Shown one piece after another: positions 56,342 through 64,000 of a stretch of 64,000 nt of DNA. Positions within the stretch are counted from its first letter, which is position 1; every line of letters starts with the position of its first letter. The notes below the pieces were generated by a model. It was not told where the DNA came from and did no database searches. It worked only from the letters and a program-made list of their open reading frames with translations. Made by a program: the position numbers and the translations under genes. Source of the stretch: Palauibacter sp965208055 (GTDB taxonomy: Bacteria > Gemmatimonadota > Gemmatimonadetes > Palauibacterales > Palauibacteraceae); the NCBI RefSeq assembly GCF_965208055.1, contig NZ_CBDBNY010000004.1, positions 558,001-622,000 on the forward strand, read 5' to 3'.

Positions 56342-57855
56342 GGGCGCCCCGCGCCCACGACACCGGCCTAGACAAGTTCCAAAACTGGCACAACAACGTC
56401 AGTCAGGAGCTCCGCCGGATCGTAGACGTTTGGAACGCCCAGCCGAGTCGTCACACGTTACCGGGGTACAATCGCACCACGCGGGCGCTTCAATCGCTGA
56501 TCGGCGAGTCCCTCGACGCGGGCGAAGAGATCCGAGCTCTCGGCGGCGCGTGGTCGTTCTTGCCTGTTGCCGCAACCAGTGGCACACTGATTAACACCAA
56601 GCCGCTCAACTATAAGTTCGCGATCCCCGGGAGCGCGGTGATGACCGGCTTTCAAGGGGAACGAGACAACCTCTACTTCGTGCAGGCGGGCAACTCAGTC
56701 GCCGAACTTAACTGGTATCTGTTCGACCAGGGGAAGTCCCTCCCGACTAGCGGCGCCAGCAACGGACAGACGATCTCGGGTGCGCTCTCGACTGGCACCC
56801 ACGGGTCGGCCATCGATTTTGGTGCGATTCCCGAGTTCGTGAAGGCGATTCACCTCATCGTGAGTCCAACGCGGCATGTCTGGCTGGAGCCAGCGTCGAA
56901 CCCCGTCGTGCGCAACAGCAGGCTCCCCGACCGGCTCGAAACGGAGGTGATCCGTGACGACGATCTCTTCCACGCCGCGCTCGTGAGCTTCGGGAGCTTT
57001 GGCATCATTCACGGCATCGTCATCGAGGCCGACGACCGGTATTTTCTGAATATGTTTCGCACGAAGCTCAAGCGAACGCCCGGTCTCAGGCGGTTCATGG
57101 AGAACCTCGATTTCACGGCCTTCCACGCGCCGGGGCCCGCGCGAGGCGCGCGGGCCCACCACTTGAGCGCGATCATTAACCCATTCGATCCCGGTCACGT
57201 GTACGTGACCGCGATGTATCGCCACCGGACGATGCCGCCGGGCTCCCGTCTTCCAGATCAGCCGTCCGGGGTCACACCGGGTGACGACGCGCTTAGTGTG
57301 ATCGCCGTCCTCACGGATCGCTTCGACATCGCGCCCCTCCTCATGCGGCGCCTCCTCGACTCAGAACTGTACAACCTCAAGAACGTGGCGGGCACTCCCG
57401 GCCAGATCTTCCGCGACACGACAACGCGAGGGCGCGCGGCATCGAGCGCAGTCGGGGTCCCTCTTTCAACAGTCAATAGGGTGATCGATCTGTTTCTTGA
57501 GGCACATAGGGCCACTGAGGCACCGGCGCTTATTGCGACCCGATATGTCAAATCCACTCGCGCGACTCTTGGATTCACCAGCTTCGATGACCGCACGGCA
57601 ATCGTGGAGATTGACGGACCCGATAGCGAGCGTGTTCGCGACATGCACAGGCAAGCATGGAATGCCTTGAGATCCAACGAGATCCCACACCGGTTCCACT
57701 GGGGAAAGCAGCACGATCTCACCGCCGATACATTCCGGATTGCTTACGGCGACGCCCGAGTAAGATCCTGGGTCGCATCTCGACAAGCGCTGCTCGAAAA
57801 CGGGGAGTTGCGCGACGCATTCCTAAACGACACGGTTCGGGGCATTCTGGCGTAG
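56338..57855 (+). CDS. FAD-linked oxidase (D-arabinono-lactone oxidase-like)
   Basis: 505 residues. PCMH-type FAD domain (about residues 40-220; EIRALGGAWSF, QAGNSVAELNWYLFDQGKSLPTSGASNGQTISGALSTGTHGS) and a C-terminal ALO/FAD-oxidase cap (FHWGKQHDLTADTF). Typically oxidises sugar lactones or alditols with O2. In covalent members a His sits in the GGGHS region; here it reads GGAWS, so FAD is probably non-covalent. ATG at 56338 overlaps the Bor-like gene, suggesting co-expression. Confidence 0.82.
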   Translation: MRAPRAHDTGLDKFQNWHNNVSQELRRIVDVWNAQPSRHTLPGYNRTTRALQSLIGESLDAGEEIRALGGAWSFLPVAATSGTLINTKPLNYKFAIPGSAVMTGFQGERDNLYFVQAGNSVAELNWYLFDQGKSLPTSGASNGQTISGALSTGTHGSAIDFGAIPEFVKAIHLIVSPTRHVWLEPASNPVVRNSRLPDRLETEVIRDDDLFHAALVSFGSFGIIHGIVIEADDRYFLNMFRTKLKRTPGLRRFMENLDFTAFHAPGPARGARAHHLSAIINPFDPGHVYVTAMYRHRTMPPGSRLPDQPSGVTPGDDALSVIAVLTDRFDIAPLLMRRLLDSELYNLKNVAGTPGQIFRDTTTRGRAASSAVGVPLSTVNRVIDLFLEAHRATEAPALIATRYVKSTRATLGFTSFDDRTAIVEIDGPDSERVRDMHRQAWNALRSNEIPHRFHWGKQHDLTADTFRIAYGDARVRSWVASRQALLENGELRDAFLNDTVRGILA

Positions 57856-57874
57856 CTTCCGGCGAGGGAGATGC

Positions 57875-58105
57875 TACGGGCGGCGGCGTACGCGCCTCGC
57901 GGGCGCCGGCGGAGAGGGCGCGCGACGCGTTCGATGGCCGCTACGGGGAGGCCCACCCGAAGACCGTGGAGAGTGCTCGAGGGCGACTGGGACCGGACGG
58001 CCTTCCACGATTTCTCGGAGCAGCACTGGCGGCACTTTTGCGGACAACCAACGCGGTGGAGAGCCCGTTCGCCTCGGTCCGGTGGCGCACGACCGCGGCC
58101 CCGCC
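57875..58105 (+). pseudogene. IS256-like transposase fragment
   Basis: C-terminal part of a Mutator/IS256 transposase split between frames: ARDAFDGRYGEAHPKTVESA, then HDFSEQHWRHF, then LRTTNAVESPFASVRWRT. The RTTNxxES signature is diagnostic. No start or N-terminus. Confidence 0.7.
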
Positions 58106-58117
58106 CGCTCGACGCCT

Positions 58118-58640
58118 TCATGCTCCAGCCCTTCGCCGCTCGGTTGTGGTCCTGCAGCCGGAACGCCTCCGGCCCCAGCCGCTTCCGCGCCCGCCTGAGC
58201 AGCCGCGTCAGAACCCGCACCCCGTCGCACAGCAGCTGGCTGTCGGTGGGCGGACGGATGTGCGTCTCCGTTACCGTGCTGTCGATGCGCACCTTGCAGC
58301 CCCCGTCTCCACCTTCCCGCCGCCGGCCGTGTCCACCAGCCTTCGGCTGATCCGCTCCCATACCTCCGCCTACACCGATCCGATCGACTTCTGGAGCGCC
58401 GACTTCTTCGGCGGCCGCAGAGGATCGACCCGCGCGAAGTGCCGCGCCGAGGCCGAGTCCAGGAGCGCGAACTCCAGATTCCGGTAGTGCGATTGCCACA
58501 ACTGCTTCAGGATCCCACACCTGAGAACCACTTCGCACCGAGGCCCCGACCGACCGCGTCGCGATCTCCGGCCTCGGTTCAACTCTGTCGAGATCCAGTC
58601 CAAAAACTCCGGGTGAAGATCCAGGATCGCCGATACCCGC
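58118..58640 (-). pseudogene. ISNCY-type transposase fragment (C-terminal part)
   Basis: Minus-strand reading: VSAILDLHPEFLDWISTEL, VVLRCGILKQLWQSHYRNLEFALLDS, PPKKSALQKSI, then an in-frame TAG (58370), WERISRRLVDTA, a frameshift, VRIDSTVTETHIRPPTDSQLL and FRLQDHNRAAK. Its 5' end is cut by the IS21-type element at 58641 and continues at 60472-60574. Its 3' end is lost at the IS256 fragment junction. Confidence 0.72.
58636..58640. repeat. Left target-site duplication of IS21 element
   Basis: CCCGC, matching 60472-60476. Removing the element and one copy restores the frame GRTLERV-SAILDLHPEF of the interrupted transposase. Confidence 0.75.
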
Positions 58641-58766
58641 TGTCGGTAGGGGGTGAAAAAGTGACAGGTATGGCGGCCGAAAAAGTGACACATCGGTCGT
58701 TCCCGTAGGCCGGGTGGAGCAGCCGCTCCGTCCGGGAACGCGGAACTTGGCGTCTTCCACTTCGGG

Positions 58767-59663
58767 ATGGAGGCGCCGGTGATCGGATGGGAGCGACGCG
58801 TGCTTTTGCGACACTACCTGGACGAAGGACTGACGGTGACGGAGATCTCCCGCGAATTGGGGATCAGCCGTCAGACGATCTATCGCTGGATCAACGAAGG
58901 GGAGCTGGACCGGGACCTCGAGGAGGTCCGCTACGGTCCGCGGCCCCCGGTGCCCACGAAGCTGGATCCGTACAAGGCGATCGTGCGGGAGCGGCTGGAG
59001 GAGTACCCGGAACTGACGGCGGTCCGGCTGCTGGCGGAGATCCGTGCAGCGGGACACCCCGGCGGCTACACGCAGCCGAGGGAGTACGTCCGGAAGGTCC
59101 GGCCCCGTGCTCCGGCCGACCCTCTCGTGCGGTTCGAGACGGACCCGGGAGTGCAGGGCCAGGTGGACTTCGCCCACTTCCGCTTCCCGTGGGGCCGCCG
59201 CTACCTGCTTCTGGTCGTGCTCGGCTACTCGCGGCTGTTGTGGCTCCGGTTCTACCCGCGGCAGGACATGCCGACGCTGCTCAAGGGTCTGGAGGCGGCC
59301 TTCGGCTTCTTCGGAGGCGTGCCGCGGGACCTCCTGTTCGACCAGATGAAGAGCGTGATCGTCCGGGATCTGAGGGGCGAGGGCGGCCGCGTGACCGAGA
59401 ACGCCGAGTTCCTCCGCTTCGCCGCGCACTGGGGCTTTCGGCCCAAGGCCTGCCGGCCCTACCGGGCGAAGACCAAGGGGAAGGTCGAGCGCCCCATCGG
59501 CTACGTTCGCAAGAGCTTCGCCTACGGCCGCAGCTTCGCCGGCTCGCCTCGGTGCCCCGGGTCACCATCGAACGGCGTCCCCTGGCCGAGTACGACCGCC
59601 TCGCCGCGGGGATCTCGTGACGCCCGCCAAGCGGCCAGGCCGCCGCGACCGATCGGCGCCTAG
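58767..59663 (+). pseudogene. istA-like transposase, C-terminally truncated/frameshifted
   Basis: N-terminal HTH (LTVTEISRELGISRQTIYRWI) and an apparently complete DDE core: QVDFAHF, LFDQMKSVI and KGKVERPI. After FAYGRSFAGS the frame runs into low-complexity sequence; part of the normal C-terminus (PRVTIERRPLAEYDRLAAGIS) is in another frame, and the region between is missing. Hence probably non-functional. Confidence 0.75.
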
Positions 59664-60423
59664 CTCGCCGACCTCAAGCTCCCCGGTGCGCTCGAGGCCC
59701 TCGACCCCATCCTATCCGGCGTCGACGGAGGCCGCTTCACCGCCGCCGAGGCGATCGAGAAGCTTCTCGCCGCCCAGATCGACCTGCGCAACAACCGCAG
59801 GCTCCAGGCCGCCATGTGCGCCTCCCGGCTCCCGGCCGTGAAGACCCTGGCCGACTTCGACTTCAGCTTCCAGCCCTCGATCAAGCGCGAGCAGATCGAC
59901 TCCCTGCGCGAACTCTCCTTCCTCGACCGCAAGGAGAACGTCGTCTTCCTCGGGCCCCGGGCGTCGGGAAGACCCATCTGGCCATCTCGCTCGCCGTCGC
60001 CACCGCCGAGCGCGGACGGCGCATCTACTACGGCGCCCTGGCCGACCTCATCACCTCTCTCGAGGAGGCACAGGCCGCAGGCCGACTCCAGCAACGGCTC
60101 AAGGTCCTTACCCACCCGGCCTGTTGATCGTCGACGAGATCGGATACGTCCCCATCTCGCGCACCGGAGCCACGCTCTTCTTCCAGCTCGTCAACCGGCG
60201 CTACGAGACCGGCTCCACCATCCTCACCTCCAACCAGAGCTTCGAGGAGTGGGGGCGCATCTTCGGCGACGAGGTCATGGCGACCGCACTGATCGACCGG
60301 CTGCTCCACCACTGCCACATCGTCAACATCCGCGGTAACAGCTACCGCATGAGGCAGCACGCCGATGTCTTCAACACCCTCCGCAACAACCCCGCGACCA
60401 CGGAGACCGAGACGTCACCTTGA
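59663..60423 (+). pseudogene. istB-like ATPase with frameshifts
   Basis: LADLKLPGALEALDPIL and RREQIDSLRELSF-type sequence in one frame, GVGKTHLAISLAVATAERGRR (Walker A) in a second frame after about 59957, and LLIVDEIGYVPISRTGATLFFQLVNRRYE (Walker B) after about 60118 in a third. At least two one-base losses. The C-terminus (GNSYRMRQHADVF) is complete. Confidence 0.78.
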
Positions 60424-60471
60424 GGCTCGTCCCCTCCGGCCGGGTGTCACCTTTTTCGGCCGCCATTGACA

Positions 60472-60476
60472 CCCGC
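60472..60476. repeat. Right target-site duplication of IS21 element
   Basis: CCCGC, identical to 58636-58640. Confidence 0.75.
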
Positions 60477-60574
60477 TCCAGCGTCCGCCCCATCTCGTGG
60501 TCTGGGTATCCCGTCTCGAACAGACTCCGCTGCGCCGCCCGCCTCCGCTGACCGTGGGAACGCTCTGCTCCCAC
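60472..60574 (-). pseudogene. ISNCY-type transposase fragment (N-terminal part)
   Basis: Minus-strand AAQRSLFETGYPDHEMGRTLERV, joining in frame to VSAILDLHPEFLDWI on the other side of the IS21-type element. First possible codon GTG at 60574. The 226 bases from 60575 to the next relic show nothing recognisable. Confidence 0.6.
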
Positions 60575-60799
60575 CCATCATACTGCCGGGCATCCCGTCG
60601 GTTCAAGCCGAAAGCGATCCCCGTGGGACGACGCATCTATCATCACAGCAAATACTTGTGAGTTTACGGACAAGAACTAGCTAAGCCAACCGGCGTACAT
60701 TAGGAGGATTCACCGTCGAAGCGAACCTCGTGCGACGCCTCTCTCGGATGAACTTGCAGCACCCTTGACAGAGGCCCTTCCATATCAGAACTCGCCAAG

Positions 60800-61383
60800 A
60801 GCTGAACAACGTCTCGAAGGCATGCCGGATCGCGGGCTACAGCAGGCAGCACTCTACGAGATCCGAAGGAACTCCAGATGTACGGGGCCGAGGGGCTGCT
60901 GGACCGCATGCCGGGGGGCTCGGGGTCCTCACCCGAAGCGCGTCGCCTCGGAGGGTGGAGGGGGCGATCCTGGCACACGCCCTCACGCACCCGACGCACG
61001 GGGGGCTCAGTGGGTGGCCGACGAGCTCATGCTGAGTACTCCGGTCGGGAGGACCGGCACCCCTACGAGCTGTTCCTCCAGATCGAGGAAATCGAGCACC
61101 GGAAGACGAAGGTGGGCCGACCGCAGTCCAACGGCTTAATCGGGCGGTTCCACCGCACGCTGCTGGACGAGCACCTCAGGGTGAAGGGACGGACGACCTG
61201 GTACGAGTCGATCGAGGAGATGCAGACGGATCTGGACGCCTAACTCGAGACCTACAACCGCAACCGTCCGCACTGCGGCCGCGGCATGGAGGGGAAGACC
61301 CCGTATCAGGTCTTCAAGAAGGGGATCCGGAAGCCCCGGAGCCCGAAGAAGTTAACCAGGAAGGAGGTGACGACCGCAGCCTG
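60800..61383 (+). pseudogene. IS481-like transposase pseudogene
   Basis: VSKACRIAGYSRQH in one frame, then (one base lost) YEIRR and YGAEGLLDRM, HPKRVASE, GAQWVADELML, then after a deletion KTKVGRPQSNGLIGRFHRTLLDEHLRVKGRTTWYESIEEMQTDLDA, an in-frame TAA (61242) and YNRNRPHCGRG. The D-D-E core is partly missing. Followed by an IS-end-like repeat at 61391. Confidence 0.75.
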
Positions 61384-61390
61384 AAGCGCC

Positions 61391-61420
61391 GACCTCGGCG
61401 AGCCCGGGTGTCAGGTGGAT
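61391..61420. repeat. IS-end repeat next to IS481-like pseudogene
   Basis: GACCTCGGCGAGCCCGGGTG then TCAGGTGGAT; nearly identical to the solo copy at the hsdR stop (39642-39670). Likely the right end of this IS type. Confidence 0.6.
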
Positions 61421-61568
61421 ACCGTATGTGGACGCCCCCATGGTGGGCAAGCGGGATTCGGAACCGAGTCGGTGGCAGTATGGTCAGGTACTGTCGTATG
61501 TCCGGCCTCTTGATGCAGCCCTTTTTTTTGGCCGCGGGCCCGTATGGTGTTCGTGAGATCGGATCCAA

Positions 61569-62838
61569 ATCGTACTTGCGGGCTCTCAGGCCCTCCGGTA
61601 ATCACTGGTTTTTCCGACCCCGTCTTGCTGACTGTGTGCCCTTACCCGTTTCTCGCGTCCTGTTGCCCACACCTCCCGGCAGCGCCTCTTGCTTCGCTTC
61701 TTCTTTCGCCGCCCGCTCAGGCGGCAGCTCGAACTCGGTAAGCCTCCTTTCTTGTGGCCAGCGCCCAGACCCTCCGCGCCGTCCTGTTGGCGAGCGCCAC
61801 CGCGACCACCTTCCTTGGCTTGCGCGCCAACATCCCGGCCAGCCACGGATCCGTGATCTCGCTGCGTCGGCTCGCGTGCTGAACGACCGCCATGGCTCCC
61901 GTGACCAGGAGTCGTCTCAGGTCTCTCTGGCCCATCTTCGATATCCTGCCCAGCCTCGGCTTGCCGCCGGTGCTGTGCTGCCGCGGCACGAGGCCGAGCC
62001 AAGCCGAGAAGTCGCGGCCGCGCCGGAAGCTCTCCATCGGCGGTGCGAAGGCCTGCAACGCCATCGCGGTGACCGGTCCCACTCCGGGGATCGTCATCAG
62101 CCGCGCTGTCTCTTCGTTCTGCCGCGCGCTCGTCTGGAGTTCGCGGTCGAGCCCATCGATCTTCTCATCGAGTTCACCGATCCGCCCAAGCAGCAGCCAG
62201 CCCAGTTCGGCGACCGCCTCCGGCAGGCCACAGTCCCCGTCTTCGAGCACCGCGGCCAACTGCCTGATCCTGGCCCTGCCCTGGGGAGCGACAACGCCGT
62301 ACTCGGCGAGGTGGCCCCGCAGCGCGTTGATCGTCTGCGTCCGCTGGCGCACCAGCAGGTCACGCGTGTGAAAGAGCATCCCCTGCGCTTGCTGCGCTTC
62401 GGTCTTGACCGCCACGAAGTGCATGGTCGGACGCTGCGCGGCCTCCGTGATCGCCTCTGCGTCGGCCGCCTCGTTCTTGTTCCTCTTGACGAAGGGCTTC
62501 ACGTAGATCGGTGGAACCAGTCTCACTTCGTGGCCGAGCGCCCCGATCTCACGGCCCCAGTAGTGGGCGCTGGCGCACGCCTCCATCGCCACCGTACACG
62601 GCGGCTGTGAGCCGAGAAAGCCCAGCAGCTTCCCGCGGCTCAGCTTCCTGCGGTACGCAACCGACCCGTCCGCCCTCGCCCCGTGTACCTGAAAGCTGCG
62701 CTTCGCCAGATCGATCCCGATGATGGCAACCTCTTCCATGTGGATGCCTCCTCTCTCAGATGGTCGACTGCATCGCTTCAGCACCATCTTGGCACATCGC
62801 GATGCCGTCGGGAGGGGGCGTCCACTCCATCGTACTTG
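61569..62838 (-). mobile_element. IS110-family insertion sequence
   Basis: About 1.27 kb bounded by direct ATCGTACTTG repeats (61569-61578 and 62829-62838) and carrying an intact-looking transposase on the minus strand. The non-coding parts (about 138 bases at 61579-61716 and 90 bases at 62740-62828) could hold the guide (bridge) RNA known for IS110 recombinases. Direct flanking repeats without inverted ends fit the family. Confidence 0.65.
61717..62739 (-). CDS. IS110-family transposase
   Basis: About 340 residues from the ATG at 62739 (the upstream ATG-like start at 62787 is less likely). N-terminal DEDD/RuvC-like domain: AIIGIDLAKRSFQVHG, AMEACASAHYWGRE and KRNKNEAADAEAI. C-terminal Transposase_20 domain: MTIPGVGPVTAMALQAF and FSAWLGLVPRQHSTGGKPRLG, with a Ser near the end of that domain. 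Looks complete and is the only intact transposase in the window. Confidence 0.88.
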   Translation of the reverse strand: MEEVAIIGIDLAKRSFQVHGARADGSVAYRRKLSRGKLLGFLGSQPPCTVAMEACASAHYWGREIGALGHEVRLVPPIYVKPFVKRNKNEAADAEAITEAAQRPTMHFVAVKTEAQQAQGMLFHTRDLLVRQRTQTINALRGHLAEYGVVAPQGRARIRQLAAVLEDGDCGLPEAVAELGWLLLGRIGELDEKIDGLDRELQTSARQNEETARLMTIPGVGPVTAMALQAFAPPMESFRRGRDFSAWLGLVPRQHSTGGKPRLGRISKMGQRDLRRLLVTGAMAVVQHASRRSEITDPWLAGMLARKPRKVVAVALANRTARRVWALATRKEAYRVRAAA

Positions 62839-63006
62839 TACACCCCGTGTACCTGAAAGCTGCGCTTCGCCAGATCGATCCCGATGATGGCAACCTCTTC
62901 CATGCGGCTGCCTCCTCTCTCAGGTGGTCGACTGAATCGCTTCAGCACCATCCTGGCACATCGCGATGCCGTCGGGAGGGGCGTCCACTCCATCGTACTT
63001 TGTACA
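62679..63006. repeat. 164-bp tandem duplication of IS110 5' end
   Basis: 62679-62842 and 62843-63006 differ at only about seven positions. Each copy holds the start of the transposase gene, its ribosome site and about 100 bases upstream. The second copy encodes only the first 20 or so residues. Head-to-tail arrangement. Confidence 0.85.
62843..62903 (-). pseudogene. Truncated second copy of IS110 transposase start
   Basis: ATG at 62903 reads MEEVAIIGIDLAKRSFQVHG and then stops matching at 62843, where the first copy begins. Confidence 0.75.
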
Positions 63007-63121
63007 GGCGGCTTGCGGCGGACTTGACCGCTACACGGCACGAGCTTATCCTTCCACACTTCCACATCGTTCGCTAGCTGCAAGCACCCGTTCACGCACA
63101 TGCCGCAAGGAGAGATCCACC

Positions 63122-63352
63122 ATGAACTTCCGAATCAAATGGTCCACCCTCCTCCCGACCACCTTGACGGCTTCCGTTATTGCCCTGTTCGCGATATCCT
63201 CCGCCGCAACGCAAGGTAGCGCAACAAACACCGCAGTCTGCGGTCCTCACGAAGGCCCTTTGTGCCGTGAGTGGTGCGCGTCATTCTGCTCACCGCCAAA
63301 CCAAGATATGTGTTGCACGTGGAAGTACATATACTTCGACAAAATCCAGTAA
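63122..63352 (+). CDS. Small cysteine-rich secreted peptide
   Basis: 76 residues. ATG at 63122 with AAGGAGA. Signal peptide (LLPTTLTASVIALFAISSAAT), then about 45 mature residues with six Cys: VCGPHEGPLC, REWCASFC and DMCCTW. The Cys spacing suggests disulfide bonds. Not a recognised bacteriocin or peptide family. A DsbA-like gene follows in the same direction after 70 bases. A weak promoter-like TTGACC-N16-TTATCC lies at 63024-63051. Local composition is less GC-rich than the core genes. Confidence 0.7.
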   Translation: MNFRIKWSTLLPTTLTASVIALFAISSAATQGSATNTAVCGPHEGPLCREWCASFCSPPNQDMCCTWKYIYFDKIQ

Positions 63353-63422
63353 CCATAATTTCCTTGCTTGTCCACGCCTAGCGTCGCCGATTACGAACTC
63401 CATTCCAATCGGAGGATTACTC

Positions 63423-64000
63423 GTGTCTCAATCGATAAGTGTCGGCGCCAAAATACTCTGGGTGCTCTCCTTGGGCGCGCTCCTTGCTTGGTATGGGTGG
63501 ACGCGCTTAGGCGGGAGATCTGCGTCCTTCATCGTTGAGCCAGTATCCAACGAGGTGGCCAGAGTTATTCACGAGAACAATGACAGCATGTTTGCGGTGA
63601 GTACAGGCCATAGACCGGTCGTTGTTTATTCTCACTATTTTTGTCCCTTTTGCCGTGAGCTGTGGGACAGCGTAGAAAGTCTTGTGTACGACGGGACAGA
63701 TCTAATATCCGTCGCCGTTTACGTGCGACATCTTGTGGAGCCAGATGATCCGACATATTATGCTGCTTTGGCTGCCGAATGTGCGGCGGAACAGGGTGAG
63801 TTTCGAAGCTACAATCGCGAGATATACGCTCAAGTGGACACCGGACAACGTCAGTTCACGCCCGAGCTGCTTCAGGAGTTGGCCGATGGCATCGTCACGG
63901 ACCTGACAAAGTTCTCCACGTGCCTCAACGAAGAAGTATACAACTCACACCTCGTTACGGCAGGCGAAGAAGCGCGGTTGCTAGCCGTCCGGGGCACTCC
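63423..64000 (+). CDS. DsbA-like thiol-disulfide oxidoreductase, membrane-anchored (partial, runs off window)
   Basis: At least 192 residues, open at the window end. GTG at 63423 has GGAGG seven bases upstream. An N-terminal hydrophobic segment (ILWVLSLGALLAWYGW) anchors it; the thioredoxin-fold domain has YFCPFCREL (CxxC) and, at the edge, RGTP (cis-Pro). Helical insertion resembles DsbA/VKOR-associated oxidoreductases. Likely oxidises or isomerises disulfides in the periplasm; the adjacent Cys-rich peptide is a candidate substrate. Confidence 0.72.
   Translation, partial: MSQSISVGAKILWVLSLGALLAWYGWTRLGGRSASFIVEPVSNEVARVIHENNDSMFAVSTGHRPVVVYSHYFCPFCRELWDSVESLVYDGTDLISVAVYVRHLVEPDDPTYYAALAAECAAEQGEFRSYNREIYAQVDTGQRQFTPELLQELADGIVTDLTKFSTCLNEEVYNSHLVTAGEEARLLAVRGT

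Larger units (their letters stand above)
58641..60471 (+). mobile_element. Decayed IS21-family insertion sequence
   Basis: About 1.83 kb flanked by a 5-bp CCCGC duplication. Ends begin TGTC on both strands; near each end lies the inverted TGGCGGCCGAAAAAGTGACAC (about 58671-58692 and, as complement with one extra G, 60443-60464), a second copy set of the transposase-binding repeat. It contains istA and istB remnants in the usual order. Shorter than typical IS21 (about 2.2-2.5 kb), matching internal deletions. Confidence 0.8.

Noticed and set aside
61521..61530. Run of eight T before IS110 as a terminator
   Set aside because: No adequate stem directly upstream; treated as part of the spacer between two IS remnants.
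1..64000. CRISPR array or replication origin
   Set aside because: No regularly spaced repeats with unique spacers and no dnaA-box cluster were seen.

Overview
The window is GC-rich bacterial DNA that uses many GTG and TTG starts, 1-4 base stop/start overlaps and many secreted or lipid-anchored proteins. The polyproline-linked lipoproteins, the Asp-box (BNR) repeat exoprotein, the Tat-exported enzymes and the core-gene order suggest a member of Gemmatimonadota or a close relative. That assignment is an inference from gene style, not from a marker phylogeny.

Layout. 1-11.3 kb: three related zinc-metalloprotease-like lipoproteins, two smaller lipoproteins, thrS and a CBS-HEPN protein. 11.4-24.7 kb: a dense housekeeping block, infC-rpmI-rplT-pheS-pheT-(coiled-coil gene)-zapA-rny-folD-xseA-xseB-ispA-nadK-recN. 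A structured leader with a terminator precedes infC, and a probable small RNA with a strong terminator lies between zapA and rny. 24.7-30.9 kb: an outer-membrane protein, tRNA-Cys, a cation/proton exchanger, a VapBC-type toxin-antitoxin pair, a small membrane protein and a Tat-exported amidase-family protein.

30.9-43.4 kb is a defence island. A type I restriction-modification operon (hsdM, hsdS, hsdR) carries a Septu-like pair (AAA ATPase plus HNH nuclease) between hsdS and hsdR, and every junction is a 4-base overlap. hsdM has a one-base frameshift near its 3' end. HsdR carries an extra C-terminal S24 (LexA/signal-peptidase-like) Ser-Lys domain. A divergent Ser/Thr kinase follows, and a DUF262-HNH (GmrSD-like, type IV restriction) protein with a small partner lies on the opposite strand.

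43.4-57.9 kb: a serine hydrolase, tRNA-Leu, a large BNR-repeat exoprotein, a TolB-like/TPR membrane protein, a Tat-exported aminotransferase, a beta-propeller pseudogene, a BlaI-like relic, a PhoD-like phosphatase, a Bor-like lipoprotein and a FAD-linked oxidase.

57.9-63.0 kb is a transposon graveyard. It holds an IS256-like fragment and an ISNCY-type transposase cut by a decayed IS21 element; the 5-bp target duplication can be seen, and removing the element restores the reading frame. An IS481-like pseudogene and an apparently intact IS110 element with a 164-bp tandem duplication of its 5' end follow. The last kilobase is less GC-rich. It encodes a small cysteine-rich secreted peptide and, at the window edge, a membrane-anchored DsbA-like thiol oxidoreductase that may act on it.
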